Shown here one piece after another: positions 51,236-60,131 of a DNA stretch of 64,000 bases. The stretch is from Cyanobacteria bacterium SZAS-4 (GTDB lineage Bacteria; Cyanobacteriota; Vampirovibrionia; Obscuribacterales; Obscuribacteraceae), in the NCBI GenBank assembly GCA_018266255.1, contig JAFEAT010000011.1:289003-353002 (forward strand), given 5' to 3'. Both the position numbers and the translations under genes were made by a program. The notes below the pieces were generated by a model, which worked only from the letters and a program-made list of their open reading frames with translations, did not search any database and was not told the origin of the DNA. Each line of letters starts with the position of its first letter. The stretch's first letter is position 1.

Positions 51236-51950
51236 ACCATTCGAGGGCTCCGGCGCCTCTTACGCACAAAAAGTTTGTTTCGCGCAGCGAGTATCTGCTT
51301 GGGCTTTTGAATCAGCAAATATCCGAACCTTTCCATGGCGGAACACACAGGACGCCTATTCAATACTGATTGCGGAGTTGCTGCTTCGTCGAACAAACGC
51401 TCCGGCAGTGATGCCCGTATACGACGCTTGGATAACTAGTTATCCGACGGCTGCAGACTTTGCTGTGAGCAAACCCAGCGATATACTGAAACTCGTTTCT
51501 AATTTGGGGTTAGCGTGGCGAGCACAAAACCTGCTGCAACTCAGACTGTCATTTAGAGAACGGGCGTTTGTTGGCGAAGATCAACCAACAGAGCAGTTGA
51601 TGGATTTGCCGGGAGTTGGCCCATACGTGGCGAGAGCTCTCAGAGTCAATGCATTCGGAGCGCAGCTAGTACCGATCGATTCCAACATAGTCAGGCTCGT
51701 GAGCCGTTACTTTGGTTTCACAATATCGGACAACTTGAGACGACATTCAAAATTTCAGAAATTTGCGGACTCGCTGCTTGTTAGTTTAAAACCATCGGAT
51801 TCGAGAGTATTTAATTTTGCGCTACTAGATTTATCAGCAAAACACTGTCGGGCAATAGCGCCTAAATGCGCAGCATGTCCACTGAGAGAAGAATGTTTCA
51901 CTGGAAGCACGCAATTGTCTGTTGCCAACAAAAAGTCGAATCAGAGTTAA
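51177..51950 (+). CDS. Mig-type HhH-GPD G:T mismatch DNA glycosylase
   Basis: 257 residues. HhH-GPD fold with RTFPWRNTQDAYSILIAE, LLLRRTNAPAV, a helix-hairpin-helix LPGVGPYVARALRVNAFG, catalytic Asp168 in PIDSNIVRLVSRYFGF, and a [4Fe-4S] cluster motif C-x6-C-x2-C-x5-C (Cys224, 231, 234, 240). Position 150 is Tyr, where EndoIII has catalytic Lys and MutY Ser; Tyr is found in the thymine glycosylase Mig of Methanothermobacter, which accompanies a C5-methyltransferase. That parallel suggests this enzyme repairs T:G mismatches made by 5mC deamination. It overlaps drmMII by 59 bases; TTG 51177 is the only reasonable start. Confidence 0.85.
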   Translation: MYKNSARATTSKQSKPLALRPFEGSGASYAQKVCFAQRVSAWAFESANIRTFPWRNTQDAYSILIAELLLRRTNAPAVMPVYDAWITSYPTAADFAVSKPSDILKLVSNLGLAWRAQNLLQLRLSFRERAFVGEDQPTEQLMDLPGVGPYVARALRVNAFGAQLVPIDSNIVRLVSRYFGFTISDNLRRHSKFQKFADSLLVSLKPSDSRVFNFALLDLSAKHCRAIAPKCAACPLREECFTGSTQLSVANKKSNQS

Positions 51951-52106
51951 TCATCCTTTGCCAAGACCATTCGGTCTGCATTTAGTAATTCCTGAGTTCA
52001 TCATACATAGAAGTTAGCGTCGCTTTGTTTTGAGTGCATTTCCATTGATCATACAAGCTAGCGACTTACCGGATTGACCACTTATGCAATACTAGCTGCG
52101 GTCAAA

Positions 52107-53057
52107 TTATCTTTGAAATTTGCCTTCCTTGCTGATGATGTCCGAAGATTCGATTGAAAAGGTTCCGGATTGCGTTGCACCATCGCAGAAGGCATGGTAT
52201 TCGACATTTATAGTAGCGTAGGTGGGTCCACTCTGCGGTTCTAATGCGAAATCGCGAGTGAAATATGCGAGCTTTGCGAATGAGCCTGGGTACAAAATCT
52301 CTTCAGGAGCAAGGGCAAAAGTCTTCCACGTAAGATCCCCAGCTATTGGGAAAACATTTAGCTTTCGCTGAACGCTCGAATGTTTCTCTAACCTCGCGAA
52401 CGTTAGCAGCGCAACTGCAACGTCTTTCGCAACACCTGCGCCTGTATTGGACACGCACACATCAACTTGTTGTGTTCCGGTTTTGTTAGTCGCAATTTCT
52501 TCTCGGCCCCCGACGAGGAATACTTCGAGGCGCGGCTGTGGGCGTTCGCGAAAACGATCAGCAATTTGATAGTGCTCCATGGGTTTGGTGCGAGAGCCCA
52601 TTCGACAGTAAAATCCTCGATGGTTCTTTGCGATGCACATCTGTGGCGGTCCTTCCGCTCTCGGAATGTACGTCAATAGAAATCCCGTATCGCTTAGTGG
52701 GTCTAGTTCGAGTTTTACATGCACAACGCCACTAATGCCTGGTTGTATAAACTCATCTGTTCTTGCTTCGAGGATATTGGCAAAAGCAGAAAGTCCGCTT
52801 ATCGGAGTCGCTTGTTGAGTAACGTCTGGTTCATCGGTGCCAATTCGTCTGCACTCTACTCCCCATACGAGTAATCCCCCCTCAGCGTTTGCAAAACCAC
52901 TAAGTGCTTTACCGAAATAGGACAGGTCATCTTTGATGTCTTTTTTCCATTCTTTGAAATCAAGGTGCAGCGTTTCACTAACGCCTGACTTGGCTATCTT
53001 TTGCACAAAATCTGCTCCGCCGCTTCGATAGCGTTCAAAAATTTCTTTAGCTTTCAT
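52107..53057 (-). CDS. Schlafen/AlbA_2-domain protein
   Basis: 316 residues; ATG 53057 with GAGGG six bases upstream. N-terminal AlbA_2 (divergent AAA-4) domain: SETLHLDFKEWKKD, then YFGKALSGFANAEGGLLVWG, typical of this putative nucleotide- or nucleic-acid-binding fold, running to ~165. The C-terminal ~140 residues are beta-rich (EVFLVGGREE.., QVDVCVSNTGAG) and of unknown family, perhaps an Ig-like recognition domain. AlbA_2 proteins are frequent in defence islands. It is convergent with the glycosylase gene, 156 bases apart. Confidence 0.75.
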   Translation of the reverse strand: MKAKEIFERYRSGGADFVQKIAKSGVSETLHLDFKEWKKDIKDDLSYFGKALSGFANAEGGLLVWGVECRRIGTDEPDVTQQATPISGLSAFANILEARTDEFIQPGISGVVHVKLELDPLSDTGFLLTYIPRAEGPPQMCIAKNHRGFYCRMGSRTKPMEHYQIADRFRERPQPRLEVFLVGGREEIATNKTGTQQVDVCVSNTGAGVAKDVAVALLTFARLEKHSSVQRKLNVFPIAGDLTWKTFALAPEEILYPGSFAKLAYFTRDFALEPQSGPTYATINVEYHAFCDGATQSGTFSIESSDIISKEGKFQR

Positions 53058-53158
53058 GAGCATCCCTCAGCTGAAAGTGGCATTGTTTTATTTGAATCCT
53101 TGATCTTCATATTTGGTCAAACTCTAACACGCTTGAACTATCCCGGGAACGCGCATTC

Positions 53159-54278
53159 TCAACTCTGATACGTCCAAGAAGGAGCAAATCCATTCAGCTC
53201 TGCTAACTGGAGCAGCGGGCAAATACTTGCACGATAAGCGCTATCCAATTGCTCTCTATCGAGAATCGCAGCGTAGTTAGGCAATTTCAAATCGGCAACA
53301 AAACAACTTGCATATTCTTCCCAAACTGTCTGCTTCAGCAGATCCCGTGATCTTGTGAGGGCGTCATGCTGAGCCGTGATGAACGCATCGAAGTAAGTCA
53401 GAGATGGCAGATGATCAGACTTTTTTGAATTGACCGACTTCGAAGTTGGTATCAAATTCCAAGGTTGATTGTGAACAACAAAAGACCAGGAACAAAGTGA
53501 TCGAGAGCGAAATCATCACTCGTAATGATGCCACCAGAATAAATGCAGCGAAATTCTTTGGCAGCCAAAACCACATTCCAAAATTTGCTTTGCGATTCGA
53601 GCGACATACGTTCGGGAGGTGGAAATAGCTTCGCTGAAATCGCCGGCACATTCGGATTACAACGTTGCATGTACTGAAGGAAGTTCCACCACGCCCAACC
53701 ACGCAACACCGCGAGATTTTGCTTTATGTAAGCAGCCCAGACTGTGTGCAAAAGAATGTGTGAATGAGTTTTGTCGAATTTGTAAGGTGGTCGCCCAGAC
53801 GGAAAGTATTCTTCGCACATTTCAGCAACACGCATATTGATCTCATGGTCTTTGTTCATGCCACGCGTCTCTGGAAAAAATGATCGAATCAGCCTGTAAG
53901 GCACGTAGCGGGCTAAGTCGCTCGTATTGGCGGTGCCTGCAATTAACTCCCGAATAGATTTTTATTCCACGGTTTGACCGATCTTTGTCGCACCAGATTT
54001 AGAGGCACTGCTTTGTCAAGTTCGCGCGCGATTCGATCCAATTTTCCAAATGAAAGTTTGAAGTAAACATGCGGATACCATGCTTGCACGAGCATGTCCA
54101 GAACAATCTCTTTCAGCGCTATAGAAACGCGTGCGTCAAAGTGGTTGCGTTCTGCATTATCCAACAGTGCCAAGAAAAACAGGAACTTGTAGGAGTTAGT
54201 GACATCGTCGAATATCCGCGCTAACGTCGGCGCATTAACGCCGTCGGATTCGGGAGGTTGTGCGACTATGTCTGGCAT
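53159..54278 (-). pseudogene. HNH endonuclease gene broken by two one-base frameshifts
   Basis: Three successive minus-strand frames join into one protein of about 370 residues: 54278-53943 (MPDIVAQPPE..SYKFLFFLALLDNAER), then 53940s-53452 (RELIAGTANT..ARYVPYRLIRSFF..CIYSGGIITSDDFALDHFVP), then 53455-53159 (FVVHNQPWNLIPTSKSVNSK, KSDHLPSLTYF). DHFVPW..HN.PWNLIPT...N..KSD.LP is the HNH signature. Each break is a one-base loss; at the second, GTTCCTGG reads correctly as GTTCCTTGG. Either a dead nuclease or assembly errors in an intact one. Confidence 0.75.
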
Positions 54279-54612
54279 CAGTAGGCGTCTATTTCTGCGG
54301 TGTTTGCATTTGCTGTTGAATGAACTCAGATTGGTGTCCGTCGTTGAACTTAGTAAACAATTCTATGAAAACGCTGCGAACAAATTTTCTTGCTCAATGC
54401 AAACATCCTTAAGCATAGAGCTTCATCATTACATACCCGTGCAAGAACTCTCCCGCTGCAATGCGGTTCATAAACGGTCCAGTTAACAGCAGATACCCTT
54501 GGATGACCGATTTCATTTGCCTTTTGAGCAAAATGCACTTACAATTTCAAGCGTACTTGGCAACCCTTTTACCAACCCCTTCACCGAAATAGCGACTGGA
54601 CGTGTCATTCAA

Positions 54613-56832
54613 ATGGCATCGGACAAACCTGATTCTATAGAACGAGCTCCTAGCCCGGGAAACGCCGTCTGGATTAACGATCTGATGGACGGCGCCCCCA
54701 TCCAGCGGCGAGTCAACACAACCTTGAGCGACTCGCTTGGTTTTCCGAAGTTAGCCACAGAATTCTTCGACGACCAAGCTACACCTGCATCGAAGGACGG
54801 CCAGGCTCAGCCAGATTCACGATCACCTGATGAACGTGTGCGTGACGCAAGAAAGATCGAGGCACTCGCACCACAAGATCAGCGCCCGCCTGACGAACGA
54901 GTGCGTCCCCGTGGTGGAGAAACCGCCTGGGATCCATATGAGGCGATGCAAGCCGACAATGGCGATTTATCCAGCATTCTCAAGCAAGCAAGCGACTACC
55001 GTGGCGCTCAAATCCACTTAAAAGTTGAGCCGAGCACATACACAGCAAAGCCTGGTGACTCGCTCAATCGAATCGCTGAGAAGCACCTTGGTCCCACAGC
55101 CACTAAAGAACAAATAGCCCAACACGCTGACGAGATCGCTCGCTTCAATCACATTTCTACGACGAAAGATGTGAAGTTCGGATTCCATGTTCTGCAGCCG
55201 AACGAACAAGTCAGACTGCCCGGGCATGACAAAGAAGGAAGCACGGTCTTTGCAGATTCGCAAGGCACAAGCTTTACGTACAGCACTGACGGCAAAACGA
55301 AAGTTGAATTCAAAGACGGCACGAGCTACGTCCGCACACCTGATGCAGAGGGCGGACACACCGACGTCCACAACGGTCCGAAACCAGAAGATCGTTTTGA
55401 AGTCACAGTCAAATCCGATGGCAGCGTTGAGAAGAGCACTCGTGTAGAGGTACCAACACCAGATAAAGATGCCGAAAGAGAAAAGCTCGATCATCTCGCT
55501 GACACTAAAATCGGTCTTTTGAAAGAACGCACTCAATTCAAAGTGGACATGCTAAATTTTGAACAGCGCGCTCAGGCACAGCATCTAAGTGCGGAAGAAG
55601 TAGCGAAAACTTATCGAGAAATCTCTCGCGTTCTTGAAGCTAAAGGCACGCAGCCGATGGACGATCGCAAAAGAGTCAGAGTAGCTCTGGGCATCATGGC
55701 GATGGCAACCGAACCGACATCAAACGACCAGGGCTCACACAACACCTGCAACGTCACAGCTATAGAAAACAGATTGTTCACGCGCGAACCTTCCAGCGCT
55801 GCAAAACTAATCGCAGATGTAGCGATTACCGGCAAATATGTTGCCGCTGATGGCACCACTGTGAAGTTGGACCGAGGCAGTTTCTCTACTTACGGAGAAG
55901 AAGCCAACAACGCACCTCGTGGCACCAACGAACGCAACTACGCCAGCCAACTCTTCGATGTTGCGGCTGTCAATTTGGTCTTGGTGAAGCACAACGAAGC
56001 CACCATTCCTCCCGGCGATCTTCGCTACAGTCAGGAGCGACCCACTAAGCCCGGAGACAGTGGGGAAAGAGTGCGTGACTACTCAACGAATCCGCCCAAA
56101 CTTATTAGTGATAATCCGTATAAAGCGGCTATGTTCGACGGAATGCTCCAAATGAATACAACGATCACTGGTCGTTTCGAACCGGATGCTTTTATGGTTC
56201 ACAGAGATGCACAGCCGCAAGGCAGCAAGGTAGCTCCATTTGACACGAAAGAAGAATTTGAAGCAAGGATAGCGGCTGCGAAAGAATCAGGTGGACTTCC
56301 TATCATCCTCGGCGTGCACTCAAACAATCCTCCGTTTTTCGATACGGAATCGCGATATCCATTGCGTTTGGACCACGCAACTCAAGACGGTCACATCGTC
56401 TTGGTGACGGGATACGATCCGATAACGCGCACTGTTACCTATGATAATCAATGGGGCAACGGTCAAGATCACAGCGACGACAAGCCGGTTTCGATTGATG
56501 AAATGTACAAGGCAACTAAACATGTACCAGCGAGCGAATGGCTCGATCGCATTGAACAGAGACATTCTCAGTTAACTGAAACGCAATACGCGAATAACAT
56601 CGAGACGATCGTCAAAAGTTACCAGTCTTATTGGAAAGCCCATGATGGGTATTTGCCTGAAGGCGCAAACAATCAGGAGCAGCAAGCAGCGATCAAAAAG
56701 GTCAACGCGATGCTTGAATCAATCAGCCCGGCCCGAGCCGATCTCGTTCGTAAACATCTAAGCGATTTTTTGGATCGCGAAGAAATAGATTCGCCGGTGA
56801 ATAATACTATTGTGCCACCAGAATCCAACTGA
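54613..56832 (+). CDS. LysM protein with C-terminal papain-like cysteine peptidase domain
   Basis: Start set at ATG 54613; the frame is open to TTG 54499. Residue numbers here count from 54499. Two PDERVR linkers (110-116, 131-136) precede a LysM domain (~178-220; STYTAKPGDSLNRIAEKHLG) that should bind peptidoglycan. A Lys/Asp-rich linker follows. The C-terminal half resembles a papain/C39-like fold: GSHNTCNVTAIENRLF (Cys417), RLDHATQDGHIVLVTGYD (His632) and VTYDNQWGNG (Asn650), a plausible Cys-His-Asn site. No signal peptide is evident, so its export route is unknown. Confidence 0.8.
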   Translation: MASDKPDSIERAPSPGNAVWINDLMDGAPIQRRVNTTLSDSLGFPKLATEFFDDQATPASKDGQAQPDSRSPDERVRDARKIEALAPQDQRPPDERVRPRGGETAWDPYEAMQADNGDLSSILKQASDYRGAQIHLKVEPSTYTAKPGDSLNRIAEKHLGPTATKEQIAQHADEIARFNHISTTKDVKFGFHVLQPNEQVRLPGHDKEGSTVFADSQGTSFTYSTDGKTKVEFKDGTSYVRTPDAEGGHTDVHNGPKPEDRFEVTVKSDGSVEKSTRVEVPTPDKDAEREKLDHLADTKIGLLKERTQFKVDMLNFEQRAQAQHLSAEEVAKTYREISRVLEAKGTQPMDDRKRVRVALGIMAMATEPTSNDQGSHNTCNVTAIENRLFTREPSSAAKLIADVAITGKYVAADGTTVKLDRGSFSTYGEEANNAPRGTNERNYASQLFDVAAVNLVLVKHNEATIPPGDLRYSQERPTKPGDSGERVRDYSTNPPKLISDNPYKAAMFDGMLQMNTTITGRFEPDAFMVHRDAQPQGSKVAPFDTKEEFEARIAAAKESGGLPIILGVHSNNPPFFDTESRYPLRLDHATQDGHIVLVTGYDPITRTVTYDNQWGNGQDHSDDKPVSIDEMYKATKHVPASEWLDRIEQRHSQLTETQYANNIETIVKSYQSYWKAHDGYLPEGANNQEQQAAIKKVNAMLESISPARADLVRKHLSDFLDREEIDSPVNNTIVPPESN

Positions 56833-56855
56833 CGCGTGTTTCAAAATCAAACGAG

Positions 56856-58541
56856 TTAAGTTGTGTGGATACCCCTTTGAGCCAGAGGAAAGCTTGCACC
56901 CTTGGTCATATCACTGCCTGGATCTAACGGATGGTTGACTCCAAAGCAGTACTTCAATATTGAAGATGCTCTTTCTCTTTGTCTCGCTGCGTCGTTTGAC
57001 TTACCCCTCAACTGGCTCAGGTTTGCGGAAGCAAGATACGCCTCTGCGATATGTGGGTGATTCGGCAACAGCAACTTCTCCCTTATGCTAATGCACTCGT
57101 CTAACAACTCTTCAGCATTACCATATTGTCCGATTAGCATCTTCGTTTCGGCGCGCTGTAATTGAAGAGCTGCTCTTGCGAGTTCCATATCCCTCTCGTG
57201 TGATCCTTCTACAATTTTGAGACCTTCATCGATCAACTTTTCAGCCGTGCGGTACTCCGATTGCATTGAATACGTTGATGCGAGATGGGCCATGATTATC
57301 GCAAGCCGATCGGGATAGGGAAATTTCGCCTCCTGGCGAATAGACAGTGCTCGTTTTAAATCAGCTTTGGCATCATCCAGGCAGCCGAGTTTGTTTTCAA
57401 TTCGTCCCTTCAAAGCGAGCGCGCAGGCTAGGGCTAGCTTCGTAGCGAGATTGTCGGAAGGTGGATCATTCATCAAGATTTCTGCCATCCGCACTGCGGC
57501 TTTAGCGTACCTCATCGCGTCATCGTAATTTCCCATTTCAAAACAAATACAACCGAGTGACTCGTTGCAGACTGACTCTAAAGAAGAAAATTGCTTCTGT
57601 GAGAGGTTCATCGAATGCTCTTCCAATACGCCGATGTTTTCAGCTCTTACCGCATTGAGGACTTTCCTGCGCTCTGCCATCACATTTAGTGCTTTCTTAC
57701 TGAGCGACAGCGCTTTCTTGTACTGTAACCGTTCCTGCGCCACTTCTGCTTGAAGCCCATGGGCCAGAGCTAATTCGAATGACGAGGGAAATGCACCGAA
57801 GATTGCTGCGTTTAAATTCGCCAACATCTCGGCAAGTTCCAGATATCCTCGTCGTATACAGAATCCGACGCACGGCGCAATTAACGACAGAAGCAGAACA
57901 ATCGATAGTCCACCAAAGAAAAGCACACAGACGGATAATACTTTCGGCGGTATTCCAGCGATATTAACATTATCGATCAATTGCAAGGCGGCTATAAGAA
58001 AACCAACCAATACAAGGATGAAAATCATGGGCTTGGAGCTGATTTTGTTGGGAGTTCCTTCAGAACTCGCTTCAGACACAATCTTTCTTTTGTGCTTGAG
58101 ATGATCTGCCACGGCAAGGACCACCATGAGAAGCGCACCAGCAAGCTCCGCTAAGATCACATACAAGTTTGACCCTGTCTCAAGGCAGGCAACCTCTGGT
58201 TGATCGGGTTTGTAGTGAACAATCAGTTCTTTGGTGGTCTTTAGCTGCTGGACGATTTTACTTGGATCGCGAAACGCCAGTCCGCCAAACTGCACTCGAT
58301 CAGAGGTGAAGGCGCGTTCGTTTACTTCGTAGCTGTATTGGACATTGGCTTCGTATTTGGTATCACCCTTTGACGTAAGTTGCTTTACATCGGCTGTCGT
58401 CAATTCACCTTTGACAGTCGGCCAACTCTTGCTCGCCTCTCCGTTAGTACCATCAGTTGCGGCTGCATAAATAAGAATGACACAAAAGGCAAGTCTAAGA
58501 AGTTGCACAAGCAGGGTCAGAACTCTTGTTAATGACTTCAT
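56856..58541 (-). CDS. DUF3592 membrane protein with TPR domain
   Basis: 561 residues. TM near the N-terminus (LLRLAFCVILIYAAA), a DUF3592 beta domain (WPTVKGELTTADVKQ..YSYEVNERAFTSDRV), more TM segments (~125-145, ~170-190, ~198-225), then a C-terminal TPR array with tandem units such as GCICFEMGNYDDAMRYAKAA and AHLASTYSMQSEYRTAEKLI. The TPR face is probably cytoplasmic and binds partners. It converges on the LysM peptidase gene with a 23-base gap. Confidence 0.8.
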   Translation of the reverse strand: MKSLTRVLTLLVQLLRLAFCVILIYAAATDGTNGEASKSWPTVKGELTTADVKQLTSKGDTKYEANVQYSYEVNERAFTSDRVQFGGLAFRDPSKIVQQLKTTKELIVHYKPDQPEVACLETGSNLYVILAELAGALLMVVLAVADHLKHKRKIVSEASSEGTPNKISSKPMIFILVLVGFLIAALQLIDNVNIAGIPPKVLSVCVLFFGGLSIVLLLSLIAPCVGFCIRRGYLELAEMLANLNAAIFGAFPSSFELALAHGLQAEVAQERLQYKKALSLSKKALNVMAERRKVLNAVRAENIGVLEEHSMNLSQKQFSSLESVCNESLGCICFEMGNYDDAMRYAKAAVRMAEILMNDPPSDNLATKLALACALALKGRIENKLGCLDDAKADLKRALSIRQEAKFPYPDRLAIIMAHLASTYSMQSEYRTAEKLIDEGLKIVEGSHERDMELARAALQLQRAETKMLIGQYGNAEELLDECISIREKLLLPNHPHIAEAYLASANLSQLRGKSNDAARQRERASSILKYCFGVNHPLDPGSDMTKGASFPLAQRGIHTT

Positions 58542-58746
58542 GCTGCACCTCGATTCTTGTTGTGTCTATGGTAAAGGTCATGACTCGGAAGGCGAGGGGT
58601 CAAGAGTGCGAGAATGCGCTCAATGTCTCTGAATCGACTACTCTTTCCTGGTTTCCACGATTCTACGCGCGCCGCTTGACAACGGCGGGAATCGTAACAC
58701 ATCCTTCATTTTTGGATGCCTGACTCAGACCCCAGCACAGATGGCA

Positions 58747-58886
58747 TTACGGTCGAGGAAGTGTTTCTCGTAAATCAAAAGGAATCCAAATTTCGTTTCT
58801 ACGCAGAAACGGAAGTGTCCAAGGCGGATTGTAAAAAGCACGCACTGTCGATCCGTTCACCGTCAAGTTTTTTTCTTGAACAAATT
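58747..58886 (-). pseudogene. C-terminal fragment of a SOUL-family gene (paralogue relic)
   Basis: On the minus strand this gap encodes KFVQEKNLTVNGSTVRAFY and NPPWTLPFLRRNEIWIPFD, ending at TAA (58747-58749). It is nearly identical to the C-terminus of the intact SOUL protein at 61093-61758 (KRFVQEKNLTVNGSTVHAFY..), and most base differences are silent. An in-frame TGA lies immediately upstream, so no start remains. The opposite-strand frame over it is a shadow. Confidence 0.85.
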
Positions 58887-58902
58887 TTCAAATGGTGAAA
58901 AG

Positions 58903-59577
58903 CTACTCAAGCCAATCTTCAAGTGCAGCGTTGCCTGGCAAGTGACGTGCGGGATAATGTTTCGTCTCACCGGTTGGTCCATAAACAATCTTGCTGCCGT
59001 CTTTCTTTTCTACTGTGACTGTTTCAATTTTCTCGCCGGTTTTCTTAGATTCGGTCACTTTCACGACATCTGGATCTTTGCGAGCGTGTTCAGCAATTTT
59101 GTGTTGAACTTCGTTGGCTTTCTTGGCGACGTCATCCCACGAGTTTGCGTGCGTCAACCTGTCAATTTTTTTAGCATCCCTGACACGTTCATCTGGATTG
59201 TGTGCATCGTTTGTTTTATGGTGCTTTGACCCATCGTCTGATTTGTGGTGTTTGGGTGCATCGTGGTCTGCAGGCTTCTTACCCTTTGTAGCTTCGTCCC
59301 ATGAATGCAATTTAGGCACTTCATCGTCTGCTGGCTTGGCGCCCTTTTCGGTCTTATCGTACAAAGGATGTGTTTTAGTGTCATTGAGCTGTTTGAGCAA
59401 ATCATCACAGGAAGGAAGGTCACAGGTCGACGCAAAATTCATTGATGCGCTGACGGCTTTCTTGTACAAGTCGTTGCCGCCCTGGGTGAAAAGCGCTTCT
59501 GTGGAAAGTGCCGTAGTAAATTTCTGGCTGGATTCGTTGCGACCTTCGAAACTTTCAGCGGCTGAATTCAATGCCAT
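58903..59577 (-). CDS. Cytoplasmic-type protein with His/Lys-rich linker and PDERVRD motif
   Basis: 224 residues, ATG with AGAGGA nine bases upstream. N-terminal helical region, then a His/Lys/Asp-rich low-complexity linker (~100-127), then PDERVRDAKKID (128-139), the motif also found in the LysM peptidase gene, and a C-terminal beta segment (IETVTVEKKDGSKIVYGPTGE). No family recognised. The shared motif suggests a common localisation or linker role in this lineage. Confidence 0.65.
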   Translation of the reverse strand: MALNSAAESFEGRNESSQKFTTALSTEALFTQGGNDLYKKAVSASMNFASTCDLPSCDDLLKQLNDTKTHPLYDKTEKGAKPADDEVPKLHSWDEATKGKKPADHDAPKHHKSDDGSKHHKTNDAHNPDERVRDAKKIDRLTHANSWDDVAKKANEVQHKIAEHARKDPDVVKVTESKKTGEKIETVTVEKKDGSKIVYGPTGETKHYPARHLPGNAALEDWLE

Positions 59578-59756
59578 TTCCGTATTCCTCTCTTTTGTCC
59601 AACGCCTGGACGTTCTCTACCGATGGAAGGAGAATAAGGAAAAGTTGTATACAAGTTGTTTGCGTGATGAAAGCGCCGCACAGTCAGCAGTTGCGGCGAT
59701 TAATGTTGTGCTGAAACAATGGACGGTCCAGAGCGAAGTATAATTCAAGTTTTTCA

Positions 59757-60131
59757 ATGGATAGAGCCAATCAAACCACAAGAAAAATAGACCCAGCGCA
59801 GGCTTACTGCATCGTCGCTTGCGTGCTCGGCGTCATACTCAGTTTTTGCCTCGTGAGTGAGGTTTATAAGTTCGGAGTCGATGTGCCCGGAATGCTCTAT
59901 GTGCTGTGGGCCGTTGTTTCGGTTGTAGCGGCAGCGTTAGCCTTTTGGAAAAAACGCTACATGTTTTCCGTTTCGCCCACCGCGTTTGTGTTGTATGAGG
60001 TCGTGAACTACCTCTCGACGCCGGATAACTTGTTTACGCGCACAATGGATACTGCCACGATTTTCGGTATCATATTTGGTGCAGCCTATGCCGCGCTGAA
60101 TGGATGGTTGCTGTTTGTTCTCCGCCGTTAG
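59757..60131 (+). CDS. Four-TM membrane protein, unknown
   Basis: 124 residues. Hydrophobic segments: AYCIVACVLGVILSFCLVSEV, MLYVLWAVVSVVAAALAFW, VSPTAFVLYEVVNYL and ATIFGIIFGAAYAALNGWLLF, with short Lys/Arg-rich loops. N-terminus MDRANQTTRKID is probably cytoplasmic. No functional motif recognised; codon use and TM spacing support a real gene. Confidence 0.7.
   Translation: MDRANQTTRKIDPAQAYCIVACVLGVILSFCLVSEVYKFGVDVPGMLYVLWAVVSVVAAALAFWKKRYMFSVSPTAFVLYEVVNYLSTPDNLFTRTMDTATIFGIIFGAAYAALNGWLLFVLRR

Larger units (their letters stand above)
38100..54278. other. Defence island: class 2-like DISARM plus accessory genes
   Basis: Contiguous block of phage-defence-type genes: AIPR (minus), then on the plus strand NERD/UvrD helicase, DrmE-like, DrmA, DrmB, DrmMII and a Mig-like glycosylase, and on the minus strand an AlbA_2/Schlafen protein and a broken HNH endonuclease. 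Known class 2 DISARM (drmE, drmA, drmB, drmC, drmMII) lacks the NERD helicase, AIPR and glycosylase, and has a phospholipase-D gene drmC that is not found here. No integrase, tRNA or direct repeat marking borders was seen. Confidence 0.8.

Noticed and set aside
58716..58898. Plus-strand 60-codon frame over the SOUL fragment
   Set aside because: It is the reverse of the SOUL relic; the minus-strand reading matches a known protein and the plus-strand one does not.
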